From positions 10,344,375-10,408,374 of the forward strand of contig CM020619.1 of the NCBI GenBank assembly GCA_009829735.1: DNA of 64,000 nucleotides. Reading direction: 5' to 3'. The stretch comes from Pyropia yezoensis. Its lineage: Eukaryota > Rhodophyta > Bangiophyceae > Bangiales > Bangiaceae. The notes beneath the pieces were generated by a model, which saw only the letters and a program-made list of their open reading frames with translations, ran no database searches and was not told the DNA's origin. Below are positions 1 through 12,109 of this stretch, in pieces. Every line of letters begins with the position of its first letter. The first letter of the stretch is position 1. A program made the translations under genes and the position numbers.

Positions 1-793
1 TGTACATACGTAACTCTTTCGGCCATGCGCAACACGTGCACTGCACAGCAACTGCAGACCACAGAGAGATGTAGGACCCTCTCGTTAAGGAGAGGGGGGC
101 CGAAGTCCTCAGGCCTGGCAGACGACAGAACGGCGGCTTGCTTCATCATGGACCACCCGTGCACAGCAATCGAGGCAACGGCGCAAGCGTTTTCTGACCG
201 CTCCTGGGCTGTCATGCTCGTCACCGCAGCTCGCTCGTCACCGCGAAAGAGCGGGATAGCAAGCGTCTGGGCCTGGCGTTAGGGTGCTGGATGACCGCCT
301 CGGGCGGCTCGGACAACGACCCGCGTCGCGCCCATTGGTCCGGAGAGATCTGCGTATTTGTGCAGCTGAGGATGCCGTTCTTCGCTGAAGAAATAACCTC
401 ATGTCCAAGATCGCCAAAAGACAAAGCATGACGAAGGCGGTGAGAGACCAGAGGCACAAGCTCTAAGGGGACCTGCCAGTGTCAATGCCTGTCTAACACA
501 GTCAAAGCGCATGCGCAACGTGCTCTCTCTACTTCAGCCCCCACTCGTCTCCCCATATCACACCCTCTGTCTCTGCATTCGCCGTACCACACCCTGTTTC
601 GGACACAAGCTATCTAAAGTACAGGCCTACCACTGCAGATGGCACGACCAGTCAAACGCCTGGGCAGCACAACCGCGCAGCTGATAAACCGCGGCACGTC
701 CGCGAGAGCAGCGCAATGGGTAGGGAGAGGGTAATCACAAAGATGAGGACTCTTTCCCTCGCCTAACCCTTCAAGGCCACCACCGTCTAAATT
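1..793. other. Intergenic stretch, no gene seen
   Basis: No reading frame here has recognisable protein character; the open frames are short and overlap on both strands. The segment lies downstream of the minus-strand gene that ends at 794, so it should contain that gene's 3' untranslated region. I see no RNA gene or repeat. Confidence 0.5.
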
Positions 794-1933
794 CTAGGCG
801 TCCGTCCCAGCGTGTCCTTCCCCCCCCTGAGGGAGCGGCGGCCGCAGCAGCGCATACAGCGCCACTCCGAACACCGGCACCGCCACCACCGATAAGGCAA
901 ACACAACGTCTGCCCACCCACCCCCGTAGAGCCGCCGCCGACGCATGTCTTCTGTCAGGGGACCCCACACCGCCACGCTCATGAAGCCCAGGTCTGCGGT
1001 AGTGGCGGCGACCAGCCGGTCGGCCGTCGCTAGGACCCCCCAGTCCACGGCACGGGCGTACAGGATGAGGTCCCATGCCTCCACCGGGGCGCCAAGCGGC
1101 ACAAAGGCGGTCACGTAGCACCAGGTGGCAGCGGCAACGAGACCGGCAGCAAAGAGCTTGGACTCCCCGACCCGCAGCAGCGTCGAGTGCCCGAATGGCA
1201 GTGGCTCTACGGCGCCGGCGTCGGCAGTAGCAGCGGAGGCCGCCGCCGCCTCATCGCCCCCCACCAGGGCCGTCCCCTCCGTTCCGCTAGCGGCGGTCAG
1301 GGTTTCTCCCCCGCCCCCCCCCCCCAGCACCTCCACTGCAGGTCTCAGTCGCCGGAGCGCCAGGTAGGGCCCCAGCGCAAGCCCGCCTAGTGCCACACTG
1401 CCCGCCACAAACGGGACCGCCGGCAGCGGCCGCTGCCCCCGCCCCCCCCCCGCCGCGAGCAGCGCGGCAAAGCAACCGGCCATGACGCCCGCGGCGTTGA
1501 ATTCCGCCCACACCAGCGTCGGCACGTCGGGGGCGGTCGGGTGGGCGAGCAGCTCGGCTAGAGTGGCGCCGCCGCCGGGCTCGCCGGGCGCGAGGACGGT
1601 TGCCCAAGCGACAAGGACCGCCCATGCGGCCAATCCTGCCGCCACCCGCCCACGGGGGGCGGGCGTGTCCACGACGGGCACCGCCTCGAGGGGGCTAGGG
1701 GAAGGGGCGCCCCCGTCCGCAACCGCCCGCACGAGCGTGCGACGCGGCGCCGCTGCCGAGGCGCAACCAGGACGGGCAGCAGCGGTGGCGGACGACCGGT
1801 GGCGGGGCGCGCCAAACGCGCGAACCCCGCATGGCCGGGCAGCCGCGGCCAAGCGGCGGCCGCCGCTGTACGACGCGGGGGCCGTTGTCACCAGGGAGGC
1901 GCCAGCTGCAAATGCCAGCCAGCGGGGTGTCAT
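794..1933 (-). CDS. Plastid-type multi-pass membrane protein of unknown function
   Basis: Single-exon frame of 379 residues starting at the ATG at 1933. The first 70 or so residues are rich in Ala, Arg, Ser and Thr with almost no acidic residues, as in a chloroplast transit peptide. About five hydrophobic segments follow, near residues 97-114, 142-161, 172-193, 259-277 and 341-363. A glycine-rich insert with a poly-Gly run sits around 203-210. The pattern of a small FN(A/L)xGVM segment, a helix ending in GPYLALRR, and a late DLGFMSVAVWGPLTEDMRRR stretch recalls conserved cyanobacterial and plastid membrane proteins of unknown role. I cannot name the family. It is divergently transcribed from the MON2-like gene across about 645 bp. 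Coding status is well supported; plastid location is inferred. Confidence 0.7.
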   Translation of the reverse strand: MTPRWLAFAAGASLVTTAPASYSGGRRLAAAARPCGVRAFGAPRHRSSATAAARPGCASAAAPRRTLVRAVADGGAPSPSPLEAVPVVDTPAPRGRVAAGLAAWAVLVAWATVLAPGEPGGGATLAELLAHPTAPDVPTLVWAEFNAAGVMAGCFAALLAAGGGRGQRPLPAVPFVAGSVALGGLALGPYLALRRLRPAVEVLGGGGGGETLTAASGTEGTALVGGDEAAAASAATADAGAVEPLPFGHSTLLRVGESKLFAAGLVAAATWCYVTAFVPLGAPVEAWDLILYARAVDWGVLATADRLVAATTADLGFMSVAVWGPLTEDMRRRRLYGGGWADVVFALSVVAVPVFGVALYALLRPPLPQGGEGHAGTDA

Positions 1934-2578
1934 GGTCAGGAGGCCAGGATTGACAAAGCGCGGGACGGGGTGGTCGGCGAGTCTTTGGGGGCAATGGGAA
2001 GGAAAAAAGGGAGGGGTGGAGGGGGAGAGGGAGGCGGAGCAGGCACAGCTTCGAGCCCGTGGTCAGGACGGACTGCGGAGGGGAGGACGACGCAGTTGTC
2101 GATGTTTCGGCGATGGCGACCAGGCGGCTGCTCAATCTCCGAGTACAGTATGTTCTCCACGTGGCACGACACCCTCTTCCCCGTTGATCCAGGCACAGAT
2201 CGACTGCTTATTTAAAGTGGATAGGCAGCCGTAATTGGAATGTCTCCTTGCAATAGTTGGCAAGAGCATTTGACCCATGGGTCTGACAGTGGGACTGCCG
2301 TCCACCGGCAGACGGCTGGCCGCTGTTGCAGCTGCAGTGGCGCACGTCGCGAGGGGACGATTGCGCCTGCGCTGTCACCGTGCACCGAGCTGCCATCTGG
2401 CCTTGGCTACTGCGGCGTTCGGCGCGGGTGCCGCCCAGGCTAAGCTGCTCAGCCCCCGCCGGGTGCGTCCGTCCGCTGTTGCCCCCCCCTCAACGCGTCA
2501 CCCCCCCCTTCCCTGAGACTGTCCCGTACCCCCCTCTATTACCCCCCACTTCCTGGCCTTCTCGCCCGTCCCACCGCC
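1934..2578. promoter_or_regulatory. Shared intergenic region between two divergent genes
   Basis: This 645-bp gap separates the start of the minus-strand membrane protein from the start of the MON2-like gene, so it should hold both promoters. A TTATTTAAA stretch at 2208-2216 is the only TATA-like sequence in an otherwise GC-rich gap. It lies about 360 bp upstream of the MON2-side ATG, which is far for a core promoter unless the 5' leader is long or spliced. No other element is clear. Confidence 0.3.
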
Positions 2579-5500
2579 ATGAGCCCTCCGCCGCCGCCGG
2601 GCCTTGCCGGCGCGCTTCCCCCCCCCTTTCTCCGGGAGCTCGAGGCGGACCTTCGCGGCCTCGCCGCCGAGGCCCGCCGCCGCGCCCCCGCCGTCGCGTC
2701 GGCCGCCGACGCGGCGGTGGGGCGGCTCAAGGCGCTGCCCCTCCCGCCCCCCCCTGGCACCCCCGACGGCGCCCCGGAAGGGGCCGCCTATGAGGCGGCG
2801 GCCGCCGCATTTGCTGCCGCCGCGTCGGCGGCGCTGTGCGTCGCGTGCCGCCCACCGGCGGGGGATGGGGTGCGCCGCCGCGCGCCGGCGGGCCTGTACA
2901 AGCTCCTCGCTCGCCGTGCGCTGCCGGTCGTGCTGTGGCCGACGGTGGTGGGGGCGCTCGCGGAGCTCATTCCACCGCCGATCGCAGAAGAGGCAGGGGG
3001 GAGTGCAGGTGGGGGGGGGGGGGCGGGGGCGGGGGCGGTGGCAGTGCCTCTGCTGGTGGGGGTGGCGGCAGTGGTGGCGGTGGCAGTGGTGGGCCGGGCG
3101 GGGGGGGACTGGGGGCGGTGGCGGCAGCGGCAATGGCGGCAGCAGTGGCGGCGGCAGCGGCGGCGGCATGGGCGCAGGCGCCACAGACGCGCTCGCCGCC
3201 TTCACGTCGTCAGCGGCGGCGCTGGCGGGCGGCGGCGGCGGCGCGTCGCCGTCGTCGGCGCTGTCAGCCAAGGACGGGACGACGCTCAAGGTGCTCCAGG
3301 CGCTGCTGGCGATGCTCACCTCGGCCGCCGCGCCGGCAATGGGCCTCGCGCCTCTCGCCCGCGCGGTCGGCTTGCTGATGCACCTGCGTTCCGAGGCAGC
3401 GGCAGCCGCGCTCATGGGGGGCGGAGGACCTGGCGGTGGGGCTGGCGGGGGGGGGCCCTCCGGCGGGGGGGGATCTGACGGGGACAGCGGCGACGGCTCG
3501 GGGGGGGAGGACAGGGGTAGGGGGGACGACCGAGGCGGTGGGTTTGGGTGGGCCAAGGACGCCGCCCCGTCGGGCGTCGTCGAGCTTACCGCCGAGGCTG
3601 CGTTTCGAATGGTCGCCGCGCACCTGTTTGGTGCCGCCGCCTCGGCAGTGGCGGCCGCCGACGGCGGCAGCGGCGGGGGCATAGGCGGTGACGGTGGCGG
3701 AGAGGCAGCGGGAGGTGCCGACGGCGACGACGAAGATGAAATCAGCGTTGTCCCTGCCGCCGCCGCGGTCGCCGCCGGGACGGCGGCGGCCGCCGACGAC
3801 GCGTCAGACCTAAACACGGTCCCCCCTGAGCTCCTCGCTGCGGTGCGGCGGCTACCCCAAGCTGCCCGTGGAGGCTTCCTCCTCGCGTCGGACCTGGCTT
3901 CTTCGGCCGCCGGCGATGAGGCGGCGTGGCTGTCGGCGGGGCTCACCACCGCATCTGCACCCGGGCGCCCCCCCCCACCCCCGCTGCGCCTGCGCCCGCC
4001 GCTGGCGCTGGACGTGGCCGCCGACGCGGTCGCGGTCGACGCGGGCCTGTGGGCTGCCCCCGGCCCGTTTCGGGACCTGATGGCCTCCCGCCTGTGCCCC
4101 GCCGTCCACCGAGGCCTCCGCGGCCCGCCCACGGTGGCACGGTCGGCCGCCGAGGCGGCGGCCGCGCTGGTGCGCGCCCACTCCCCGCGGCTTGTTCCAG
4201 ACTGTGAGGTGTTTTTGGTGGCGTTGACCCGCGCTGCCGCCGGGCCGCCCCCGTGGGCTGGGGGGGGCGGGGATCCCAGGGCCGCCCCCGACGGGGACGC
4301 GGCCGAGCAGCGGGGGTGGTCCCCTCGGGTAGGGGGGAGCGGGGGGGGGGGGACACCTGGCAGCCGCCTGTCTCAGTCTGCGGCGCTCGACGCGCTCCGC
4401 GCGGCGCTACGGCCTGGCGTGGCGGGCACCCATGAGGCGGACCGGGCGCTGGTCGTCGCCACTGGCAGTCGTTCGGGTGGTGGCGGCGACGGCGGCGGTG
4501 GCGGCGGGGGCGCGGTAGTCGTGAGTGGGCTGGCTGAGCCGGTGGCCGTGCGGCTGGCCCGCGCGTATGACCTTCAGCCACACTCGTCGGGGGTGGTACG
4601 CGATACGCTGGCGGCAGCGGCTTCGGCGGCGGCTGCCGCCACGGCCGTCGGTACCACGTTAGGTGCGGCGGGCGGCGGCGGACCGGCGCCCGCGACCGAA
4701 GCAGCTGTGACCATCCTGGCTGACGTCATGACGTCGCTGGCGGCTGTGGTGGCGGCGGCTAGCGTCAGCGGCGGCACTGGTGGCGTCGGCGGCGGTGCAC
4801 TCCCGTCACCCCTAGACAAGGCCACCGCGTCCGCGCTGGGCGCACTAGGCCGTGATGTTGCCGCGGGGGTGCTGGCGCCGCCCGTTGGCGAGCGTGTGGC
4901 TGCCGCGCTGGGCTCGGCCGCGGCGGCTGCTTCACGTACAAGGTCTATGTCGTTGGGCGGGGGGGAAGACGGCTTGGCAGGTACCGCGGCAGCAGCGCTG
5001 GGGCAACTTGCCGCTGTCGCTGCCGCGGGCGCCGACCGTGTGGAGGGGCATTCACCTGCGATGGACGCGGCGTCTGTGGTCCCTGACAAGGGCGATATCA
5101 CCGATGGGGGCTTGGTCACCGACGCCGACCCCGCCGGGTTTGCGCAGTCCCCACCCCCTCCCCTCGCGTATGTGCGCGACGGAGCAGTGGCCTCACTGGC
5201 GCGAGCGTCGCTGGCCGCCGTCACCGTGGCCTCGGTGGTGGCAGAGCCCGCATCCCACCGCTTACCAGCGATGCTGTACGGACGGTTGTTGGCCACGCTG
5301 AAAAACTCGGGGGAGGCTCTTGGCGAAGACGCGTGGTCTGCGGCGGTTGCCACGCTGGCTCCGCTCGACTGTGGGAGGGGGAACCTCTGCTGGGGGGGAG
5401 GGGAGGCAGAGCCTCCACGGGACGTCACGAGCGTTGCTGAAGCGTACATCTCCCTCGCCCGCACAGTGTCTGGTGGGGCCAGCAGAAGCAGTGGCGGCGG

Positions 5501-8500
5501 GGCATCACTGGCGGCGGGCATTGATAATGCACTCGGTGGTGACGGGAGCCGCGGCCTCAGTTGGCCTGCTGTGGGGCGGCTGCTGAGCGCGCTGGTTGCG
5601 GCGTCTGACCTGCTTTTGCGCCGCGGCCTCGATAATGAGAGTGGCTCTCTGCCACCCCCTCCGCCAGCGGCGGCGGTGATCGCCGCCCTCCTCGCGGCTC
5701 CCCGCTTTCCGCCGCCTGTGTCGCGGTTATATGGCCTCAGCCGGTCGGCGGCCGTCCTCGTGGGCGCCCTAGAGCCAGCACCGGGTGTCCTTGCGGCACG
5801 CGCCGGCGGTGCGCTTTGCGCGCTGACGCCCGCGGGCGCAGCGCCGCCGCCAACTGACGTATGGGTGGCGGTGACGAGCCACTGGGCGATGGTGGCGACC
5901 GTTCATGCCGACGCGGCCGTGCGTGCCGTGGCGGCCGACGCGATTGTGCGCGCCGCGTCGGCGGCGCTGGCGCGCGAAGACGTGCTTGTGGCGGGGGGAC
6001 CAGATGGCGCCGGTGGCGAGCGCGGTCACGGTGGCGGCAATAGCGTCGACGGAGGTGGCAGCCCAGTATTGCTGTGCCAGGCAATTGTGCTGGCGCCGCT
6101 CCGCGCGTGCGTCGGGTCGGCGCACGCCGACGCGCGCGCAACAGCGGCGGCGGCGGCGCTGGCGGTGTTGCAGATTCGGGGCGGGCGCCTGCGGGGGCAC
6201 GCCCCCTGGGGCGCCTTGCTTGCGGTGCTCCTTGCCGTGTCGGGCGCCGCGACGACCGTGTCGGGCGGGACGGACCAGGAGGATGTGGGGAGTGACCTTA
6301 CCGGGGGACGAGACCGGCGGCACGCGACAGCCGCAGATGGACAGGGTGTCGCTGCCGGCGCGGCGGACAGCTCTGTGGTCGGCCGCCCGTCGCACGATGG
6401 TGCGAGTGGCGGCATCGGCGGTGCTGCCGACGGCGGCGGCGGTGGCGGCGGGAGCGGTGACGGCGGGCGGGGCAAGGCTGCAGCAGACGCCTTCACCAAC
6501 GGCTTCCGGGCGGTGCAGCTGGTGGGAGGTGATTTTCTGCCGTCCCTTCCTCTCCGCTCCCTCCGGTCGTGGACGCACGTCCTCGCCGCGTATGCGGCGC
6601 AGCGGACCGACGTGAATGCCGCTCTGACGGCCGTCGGCCTGCTGTGGCGGACAGCCGACGCGCTCGCCCATCGGATAGCGGTGCAGCAGGGGGTGATGCG
6701 GCGGCGGGCGGCGCGGGGTGGTGGCCGTGTCGGTGAGGTGATTGGGGCGGCGGAGCCTGCTGTCGACGGCAAGTTTTCTGCAGCGGTCGCGGTGTCGACA
6801 CCGTCTCAAGCCGCTGACGTCAGTGGGGCGGCGGCAGTAGAGGCTGGCGTCGCGCTCGACGCGTCGCATGGAAGTCCGGTCACTACGGTCTCCGTGGCGG
6901 ATGGCAGCGACCCCGCTGATACTGGTAACGCCGAGCCGGACGCAGCTGCTGACGCCGTCACCGACGCCGACGAGGACACGGACGTGGATGCCGACGATGC
7001 GGATGTCGTTGCGGAAGAGGAGTTTGACACGGACGCGGAACAGGCGGCGGCGGTCAGCGAGCTGTGGCAGCAGCTGTTTGCGCAGCTGCGTCAGACTGCC
7101 ACCGACGGCCGTCCCGAAGTGCGCCACGGCGCGGTGCGTACGCTGACGGGCGCGCTGTTGGCGCACGGCGCCCAGCTGGATGCGGCAGCCTGGCGCGGCT
7201 GTGTGCGCCGCGCGCTGCTGCCCCTCCTGACGGCCGTGATGCTTGGGGATGCCGCCCCAGGGGGGGGAAGTGGCGCCGGCGGTAGCGGTGGTGGCGACCA
7301 TGACGCGGCCGGCGGCGGCAGCGGTGGCAAGGACGTGGCGACGGTTGCCGCCAGCCGCAGCTCTGCGGCCTCCTCTTCCGTTGGTGTGCAGCTGCTGCTG
7401 CACCACAGCCGAGACACGCCCGCCAAGCAGTGGAACGAGACGCGGGTGCTGGCGCTAGCGGGGGTGGCCCGCGTCCTCCGTCGCTACCTCCGCACCCTCA
7501 TCGCGTCGCGGGCGGTGGCTGGGTGGGGTCGAGCGCTGGCGGCGGCGGCCGCCGCCGCCACCGCCACCGAGGCCGAGGTGGCCGCCGCCGGCGTGGCGGC
7601 GCTGCTGGACCTCCTCGCCGCCGCGGCGGCGGCCGTCATGTCCTGCACCCACGCGGTCGCCGACGAGGCGGGCGGCGGGAGCGGGGCGGCTGACGGGAAC
7701 GCCGCTGCCCCCGCAAGCGGCTGGGTAGCGGGGCTGTTTGGGTCGGCGGCCCCTGCCGACGCTGCCACGGCCGCGGCGAACGGGGACCTCCGAGGTCTCG
7801 CGGCGGCGTCAGCGGCGGCGGCACCCCCCGGCGGCGTGGCGGCTGGTGCGTCGGGGGCGCCCCTTCCGGATGCCCCTCCCAGCGCCGTCGAGCAGCTGGC
7901 CATCGCCTCTGGCCTGTGGCACGCGGTGTGGGTGGCGATTGATGAGTGCGTACCCGGCGCGTCGGCAGAGGAAGGAGCTGGCGGTTTTGGCGCGGCAGCG
8001 GCGGGGTGGGAGCTCCCCCCCCCCCCCCCCGGCGTGTGCACCAACGGGCGGGCGCTTGAGACGCTGGTCCGCGGCCTCACCGCCGTCCGCCGCGGCCACG
8101 GCGGCGCGTTTGGCCCGCGCTACGCGGGCGCCCTCGTCGGCCTGCTCCTCCGCCTGGCCGCCGCGCCACCGCCACCACCACCGCCGGCGGGCGGGGGGGC
8201 GGGTCCTCACCCCCCACATTCACGGGCCGCCCCCTTTACGGCCGCCGCCGCGCTGGCGGGTGCCCGCGCGGCAGTGGGGGCGGGGGGATGGGGAGTGTCG
8301 CCCGTGCAGGTCGCGGCGCTCGAGGCGGTAGAGGACCTGGACTTTGGCGCCGCCGATGTTGACGGCTGGGGGGCGCTGCTCGGCCGCCTGCTTGGCCTGC
8401 TGGAAGCTCCGGCAGATGATAGTGCTGCCGCTGCCGCCGCTGCGTCGTCGGCGGCAGGGGCGCCAATCCCACCTGCGGATGCTGCCCCCCCTTCCCCCAC

Positions 8501-9336
8501 CCCCGCCCTCACCGTCCGCGTCCTGCACGTGGTTCGGTCACTCTATGCGGGTGACCGGCTGCCCGTGGCGGTCAAGACCGCCGCCCTCCCCGCAGCGCTG
8601 CGGGTGCTGTGCCCGCTGGCGGCGGCGGCGCCGGTGCCGGCCGGGAGCGCACCCGCGGCGGCCGCGTCGGCTCTCCGTACGCTCGTCGTGGCGGTGCGGG
8701 CGGCGCTCGGGCCCGCCGCGCCAGCCGAGTGCTGGGGCGCCCTGGCCACAGCCGCGACGCAGCTGCTCGTCTGCCGGCCGGCTGCACGGGCCAGTGTGGC
8801 CCCTGCGGGGGTGCACGCCGGGGGGGGGGGGTCGGTGGCGGGCGTGGCCGCGGTGGTCGCACCGCCACCGCTGCCGCCGGCGCCGTCGCCGGCAGACGCT
8901 GCCCTGACCGTCCGCTTCATCGAGGTGGTGCGCGACGCGCTCGCCGCGGGCGGCGGCGCCAATGACGCCGTCCGCGGCTCGCTGGTCGGCGTCCTCGCTG
9001 CCGTAGCTGGCGGCGGGGACGGCGGCGGCGGCGGCACCGCCGCCGGGAGCGGCGCTCCCCCCCCCCCTGCCGAGTGCACGCGTACCGCCCAGGCAGCGCT
9101 GCTGCGGCTGGCCACCCCCACCGGCGCCCCCCTGCCCGGCGCCGACGCCGAGCGGCACGAGGCGGTCGCCATCGCCGCCGCCGCCGCGCTCGTTGCCGTT
9201 GCCGGGCGGGTGCTGGCACGCTACGCCGCGTCGGCCCGGCGGTCGGGGCGGTGTCCGCTGCCAGCGGGGCGATCGGCCGAAGCGGCGGCGCTGCTGGGCG
9301 CCCTCACCACCCTGCGGTCGTCGGCCCGGTTGGCGG

Positions 9337-9367
<31 letters not shown>

Positions 9368-9512
9368 CTTGTCGTTGCCGCCGCCCCGCCTCGGTGGACC
9401 GCTGCTGCTGCCGGCCGTGGCCGCGTGCGCGACGGCGGGGACGGGGACGGTGCGGGCGCGCGCGGCGGCGTTGCTGCGGGAGCTGGCGGCGGCGGCGGTG
9501 GAGGGGGAGTAA
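2579..9512 (+). CDS. MON2: MON2-like Golgi/endosome trafficking scaffold
   Basis: MON2 is a large HEAT-repeat-like relative of the BIG/GBF Arf exchange factors that lacks the Sec7 domain and acts in trafficking between the trans-Golgi and endosomes. The N-terminus (LRELEADLRGLAAEARRR...) matches the DCB start of MON2. LKVLQALLAML near 3290 is followed by a helix at 3580-3645 that matches the next conserved block. From 3869 the order GFLLASDL, DLMASRLCP, DCEVFLVAL, then YDLQPHSSGVVRD follows the HUS region of MON2 closely. The C-terminal two thirds are alanine-rich helical repeats with Gly/Ala inserts, ending at the TAA at 9510-9512. The product would be about 2,300 residues, longer than animal MON2 (about 1,700) because of inserts. 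The start is the ATG at 2579, whose frame gives the conserved N-terminus. The reading frame must change between about 3005 and 3170, inside G-rich sequence (G run 3010-3023): a short intron or an assembly indel. In the downstream frame the stretch 2604-3000 is open but makes no sense, so that apparent start is rejected. Confidence 0.8.
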
Positions 9513-10551
9513 GGCCAGGGTCAGGGCGGGGGGGGGGAGGCGGGGGGGGTGGTATGGTGGCGCGGAAGAGAGGGGGATGGCGGCCCGTATGCACGACAGC
9601 AGCGGCCGCGGTGGGTGGGGGGGGCCGGAGGGAGTTGGGTCGGGGGAGCGCCGCTGGACGGTGGGGGCAGCCGGCGGCGGCGACGCCGCGTCAGCGGCCG
9701 GCCGGCGTGCCGTGGGGTGTACTGTATGTACATAATAAGCCGGTCGCCCGCGGCTCGTCGCTCCGCACCCCTCCCCCTCGTCGGCGCCCCCCCGCAGTGG
9801 TGGCCCCCCCCGCTCCATTGTCACCGCTGTGCACCGCGGTCGCCGCCTCCACGTGTGGGCTTCTGTGCGCGGGCGCCTGTGCGCTGCGGCCGCTCATAAG
9901 ATCGTGGTCTGAGGCGGGCTTCCCGTGGCCGGGTGTCACACCGCACGTTTACACACCGGCAGCGAACCGGCGGCAACAGTAGGGGCGAAGGCACGGGCTG
10001 AGGCGCCGCGATGCATGGAATCCGTGCCCCGCCGCGGCGCGCGGACCTGGGTGCCAAGGGGGCCCCTGTTCGACGCTCGCCCCTGGGAGGGCCCTGTCCG
10101 GCTCTTGAACTGGGAGGGGGCCGACAAGGAGAATGGGTGGTGTGCCGCGCACAGCACCGAGAGGGGGCGGAGGGCGCCACCGCGCCCGCACGGCAGCCAC
10201 CGTGGCCGCGGGCACCCGGGTGGGGGCGCAGCGTAGGGGGGGATGCATCGGGCGCGGCGGGCGAGCAGAAACAGAAAAAAGGAGAAACACGCTTCGACCA
10301 GGCGTGCTGCATGCTCTCCCGTCGCGGGTCACTCAAGCCAACGACGAAGCTAGCGACCCCCGTCCCACCCCATGCGCGCCGGCCTGTACGCCTATGCAAT
10401 AGAGGGCGGGCCCGCCCAGTTCAGAGCAGTGGCGTCACCTGCTACCCCGTCCGAGATGGCGCAGCTCCTCCGACCAATCCACATCACCAAAAAAAACCAA
10501 GAAAACGATGCGCACCAAAACACAACAATACACCGAGGGTCGCCCGGGGCC
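9513..10551. other. Intergenic stretch between convergent genes
   Basis: About 1 kb between the ends of the MON2-like gene (plus) and the proteasome gene (minus). Both 3' untranslated regions should lie here. It contains G runs near 9530-9555 and a short TGTATGTACATA motif at 9723-9734 that resembles the tips of the inverted-repeat element at 44.3 kb. No convincing coding frame. Confidence 0.5.
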
Positions 10552-11466
10552 CTAGTCCATCCTGGCCTTGAGCGACTTGGTCGTCACCCCCTCCTTGGTG
10601 ATGATCTGCACGTCCACCCCCCACCCAGAGATACAGTCCCGGTCCAAGGCGGCCATCAGGCTCTGGCCAAGAGTCTCAAACAGCTCATCCGGGTTCATGT
10701 CCTTGCGGTAAAACGTCTCGCAGGTACCAAACAGGGACTCGGCGCAGGTGCCGCTGACAACAAAGTCGTCGGCCACGGCCATGGCGCCCAGCAGGTCCAT
10801 CGCGCAGAGGAAGGGGGTGCCGTCGGGCTGCAGGCCCGCAATGACGGGTTCGGCGAAGTACGGGCCAAACCGCTTTTCGTAGAGGGTCGACGACACCAAC
10901 GATGCAAATGTGGTGGGCTTGATGACGCGGCCCTCGCGCATGGCGTACAGGTTGAGCTTGTAGTTGAACAGGTTGTGCAATGTCGTCACGTCCGAGTGGA
11001 GGCCGGTGAGGCCCAGGTAGAGCGAGTCTGTCATGCGAAACACGCGATTGCAATCCATGGCAATAGTAGACTATGCCACGGAAAGTAGGAGAGACCGGGA
11101 TAGGAGTGACACAGATGCATCGGACGCGAGGGCAGGGACACAAGACGAGCGGCACCGCACGACGGGCGCGTGGTAGATACCGTACACACAAACCACAACC
11201 AGACAAACAAAGTACAGCACACGGATAGCCGGTCAGGATGCCTCCAGGGGGCTCGGCACACTCGATTCATCAGAGTACCACAACACACCAATATCAGACG
11301 CACTCCCCAACGCCCGTGCACCCCAATGCCGCGGTCCTGAACAGTAAGAAATGCAGCCCGCAGCCGCACGTACCAGCTGGACGCCCAACCGCTTGTCACT
11401 GGCAATCGCCACGCAGTTCTTGCCGGCCATGGCTACGACGCACCCGCCATTGTACTCCAAGATGCT
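10552..11466 (-). CDS. PSMB3: 20S proteasome subunit beta type-3 (spliced)
   Basis: PSMB3 (plant PBC1) is a non-catalytic beta subunit of the 20S proteasome core. The last exon, 11070 down to 10552, encodes [10 protein letters not shown]... through [40 protein letters not shown] and the family ending LKARMD. These track the plant and animal proteins almost residue for residue. The preceding exon, 11466 to 11374, encodes [20 protein letters not shown] and KRLGVQL. The intron between them (11373-11071, 303 bp) has donor GTACGT and an AG acceptor, and both junctions are phase 0. Upstream the sequence ACAG before SILEYNGG looks like an acceptor, so the initiator Met must come from a further short exon that I could not fix. 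About 205 residues are accounted for, the normal family length. Very confident on identity, less so on the 5' end. Confidence 0.93.
11071..11373 (-). other. Intron of the proteasome beta3 gene
   Basis: 303 bp, GT-AG, read on the minus strand. The donor GTACGTGC follows the Leu codon of GVQL and the acceptor CATAG precedes the Ser codon of STIAMD. Joining the exons at these sites reproduces the family sequence without a gap. Confidence 0.85.
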
Positions 11467-12109
11467 CTGTCATTGGCAGAGGCAGGAAGGAAGGGTAGGC
11501 AAGGGGGCCGACGCGGAAATGAACAGAAGCGACACGTACGCACAGACGGGCAAAGGGGAAAACGTAGGACCAGGGAACCAGGATCCATTGGATACACAAC
11601 GACAGTTGCGCGCGTGAGTCGAACGGCCTCACAACGGATCACGACAGGGAACAGGGACCAGCGCAGACGGCGGCATAAGCATCGTCATCAGGGCAATATG
11701 GCTTGAGCGTGGTGTGCCACGGCCAATGCCTCCAGCACAGCCAGTGCCTCCCCAACGCCATAAATGGAGCGACCCCGCCAGGTCCCCGTGGGGCTCCGTC
11801 TGCCGAGACGGCGACGGCGACACCCCATCCAGCAGTCAAACGCACCATGATGACTCAAACGAGAGTCCCAGACGGCCGCAGGAGAGGCTTTCACGCACAA
11901 GGCGGTCTGCTGCGGGGATGGTGCGGGTAGCGGATGGGTCGCCAAGCTTCACGGGGAGAAGGTGGCAGCAGCGAGCAAGACGCGCCCCCCTCAAGTCGCA
12001 TCCCTGCCCATTGCTGTCTGTCGCCAACGCTGGCAATGGCCTGGGTTGACCGCTTACGATCCGTACTTGCGGATCCCCCCTCCGAAATTGTACTTGCTTC
12101 TCGGTAGAC
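11467..12109. other. Upstream region of proteasome beta3; missing first exon expected here
   Basis: The initiator exon of the proteasome gene should lie in this interval on the minus strand. Candidates include an ATG followed at once by GTGCGT at about 11846, but none is compelling. Minus-strand frames at 11639-11848 and 11836-12246 are open without family resemblance. The far end should also hold the promoter of the plus-strand oxygenase-like gene. Confidence 0.35.

Noticed and set aside
2604..3000. Apparent N-terminus of the longest plus-strand frame of the MON2 gene
   Set aside because: It encodes Arg/Pro/Trp-rich nonsense, while the overlapping frame from 2579 matches the conserved MON2 start.
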